A DNA stretch of 64,000 nucleotides from an uncultured Maricaulis sp. (GTDB lineage Bacteria > Pseudomonadota > Alphaproteobacteria > Caulobacterales > Maricaulaceae), in NCBI RefSeq assembly GCF_905480005.1, contig NZ_CAJQOO010000008.1, forward strand, positions 62,001 to 126,000, read 5' to 3'. Made by a program: the position numbers and the translations under genes. The notes beneath the pieces were generated by a model, which worked only from the letters and a program-made list of their open reading frames with translations, was not told the DNA's origin and did no database searches. Shown in pieces: positions 63,464 to 64,000 of this stretch. Each line of letters starts with the position of its first letter. Positions within the stretch are counted from its first letter, which is position 1.

Positions 63464-64000
63464 CTACTTCATCACATCCTTCGCAATGATCACGCGCATG
63501 ATCTCATTCGTGCCTTCCAGGATCTGGTGGACGCGGAGATCGCGGACGATGCGTTCGAGCGGATAGTCCTGGAGATAGCCATAGCCGCCATGCAGCTGCA
63601 GGGCCTGGTTGGCGACGTCGAAACAGGTGTCGGTCGCAAAGCGTTTGGCCATGGCGCAATACTTGGCGGCTGACGGGTCGCCGGCATCGATGGCCGCCGC
63701 GCCGCGATAGAGCATCATGCGCGAGGCTTCGAGCTCGGTCGCCATGTCGGCCAGCTTGAACTGGGTGACCTGGAATTGCCCGATCTCGCGGCCGAACTGC
63801 TTGCGCGTGCCGACATAGTCTTTCGCCAGCTCGAAGGCCTCGGTCGCCCCGCCCAGTGAGCAGGCCCCGATATTGATGCGGCCGCCATTCAGGCCCTTCA
63901 TGGCGAGGGTGAAACCCATCCCCTCTTCCGCCAGCAAATTGGCGGCGGGCACACGGCAATCCTCGAAGGTGACGACACGGGTCGGCTGGGCATTCCAGCC
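63464..64000 (-). CDS. Acyl-CoA dehydrogenase, probably isobutyryl-CoA dehydrogenase (5' end cut)
   Basis: The last 178 or so residues of an acyl-CoA dehydrogenase; the frame runs off the right edge. The C-terminal helical domain shows LNGGRINIGACSLGGATEAF, LHGGYGYLQDYPLERIVRDL and RVHQILEGTNEIMRVIIA. The last two closely resemble the isobutyryl-CoA dehydrogenase (ACAD8) signature. With the hydrolase and mmsB downstream this completes a valine-breakdown set, interrupted by the toxin-antitoxin pair. Confidence 0.9.
   Translation of the reverse strand, partial: GWNAQPTRVVTFEDCRVPAANLLAEEGMGFTLAMKGLNGGRINIGACSLGGATEAFELAKDYVGTRKQFGREIGQFQVTQFKLADMATELEASRMMLYRGAAAIDAGDPSAAKYCAMAKRFATDTCFDVANQALQLHGGYGYLQDYPLERIVRDLRVHQILEGTNEIMRVIIAKDVMK

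Overview
The window is a gene-dense, roughly 63-65 % GC chromosomal segment from an alphaproteobacterium. The most likely group is the Caulobacterales/Maricaulales (Hyphomonadaceae or Maricaulis-like). This is inferred from the gene set: 5-aminolevulinate synthase (Shemin pathway), a MucR/Ros regulator, a bacterial NDUFS4-type complex I subunit, a CBP3-type cytochrome bc1 chaperone, a class I PHA synthase, a glyA-nrdR-ribD-ribE-ribB-ribH-nusB-thiL cluster, a plsX-fabH-ihfA-merR cluster and a PopA-like degenerate GGDEF protein. I see no insertion sequence, prophage, CRISPR array or rRNA operon. Most of the window is core chromosome, with a few accessory items: a toxin-antitoxin pair, a pentapeptide-repeat protein, a phosphatase/phytase pair and a MarR-CPBP pair.

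Layout, left. 0-9.3 kb holds the 5' part of an RND efflux pump gene (cut by the left edge), scoA-scoB CoA-transferase, a YihY/BrkB membrane protein, a WYL regulator, a small orphan protein, an unexplained spacer with a minus-strand terminator, a pentapeptide-repeat protein and a family III CoA-transferase/racemase. 9.3-17.5 kb holds the PopA-like protein and a DNA-repair block (sdhE-mfd divergent from recG), then a DUF502 membrane protein. 17.5-25 kb holds a DUF3089 hydrolase-like protein lacking its nucleophile, kdsA, DNA photolyase, a DUF6134 protein and a tightly overlapping cysK-sseA-metC sulfur operon. 25-31 kb holds three tRNAs (Arg, Pro, Glu) among a complex I subunit, a DUF192 protein, a double cold-shock protein, queD, recJ, glpX and a lipoprotein.

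Layout, right. 31-43 kb holds phaC, an ABC exporter, a methyltransferase/LysR divergent pair, rplM-rpsI, a Tat-exported PhoX-like phosphatase with a phytase-like lipoprotein, a MarR/CPBP-protease divergent pair with a clear dyad operator, and heme A synthase. 43-51 kb holds a ferredoxin-reductase-like flavoprotein, tRNA-Pro, merR-ihfA-fabH-plsX (lipid synthesis), the bc1 chaperone, bamE and the proton-pumping pyrophosphatase hppA. 51-58 kb is the riboflavin/thiamine/one-carbon cluster. 58-64 kb holds mucR, hemA, a second MarR regulator and a valine-catabolism cluster (isobutyryl-CoA dehydrogenase, 3-hydroxyisobutyryl-CoA hydrolase, 3-hydroxyisobutyrate dehydrogenase) with a toxin-antitoxin pair lodged inside it.

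No dramatic new system is visible. The points most worth a second look are these. The riboflavin operon has a RibD lacking its deaminase domain and a RibB whose GTP-cyclohydrolase half has lost its zinc ligands. The PopA-like protein keeps only the c-di-GMP inhibitory site. The MucR lacks both zinc-binding histidines. The DUF3089 protein has lost its serine nucleophile. Two convergent gene pairs share a single CTAG as both stop codons. The spacer near 6.8-7.0 kb carries a strong terminator with no clear gene upstream of it.
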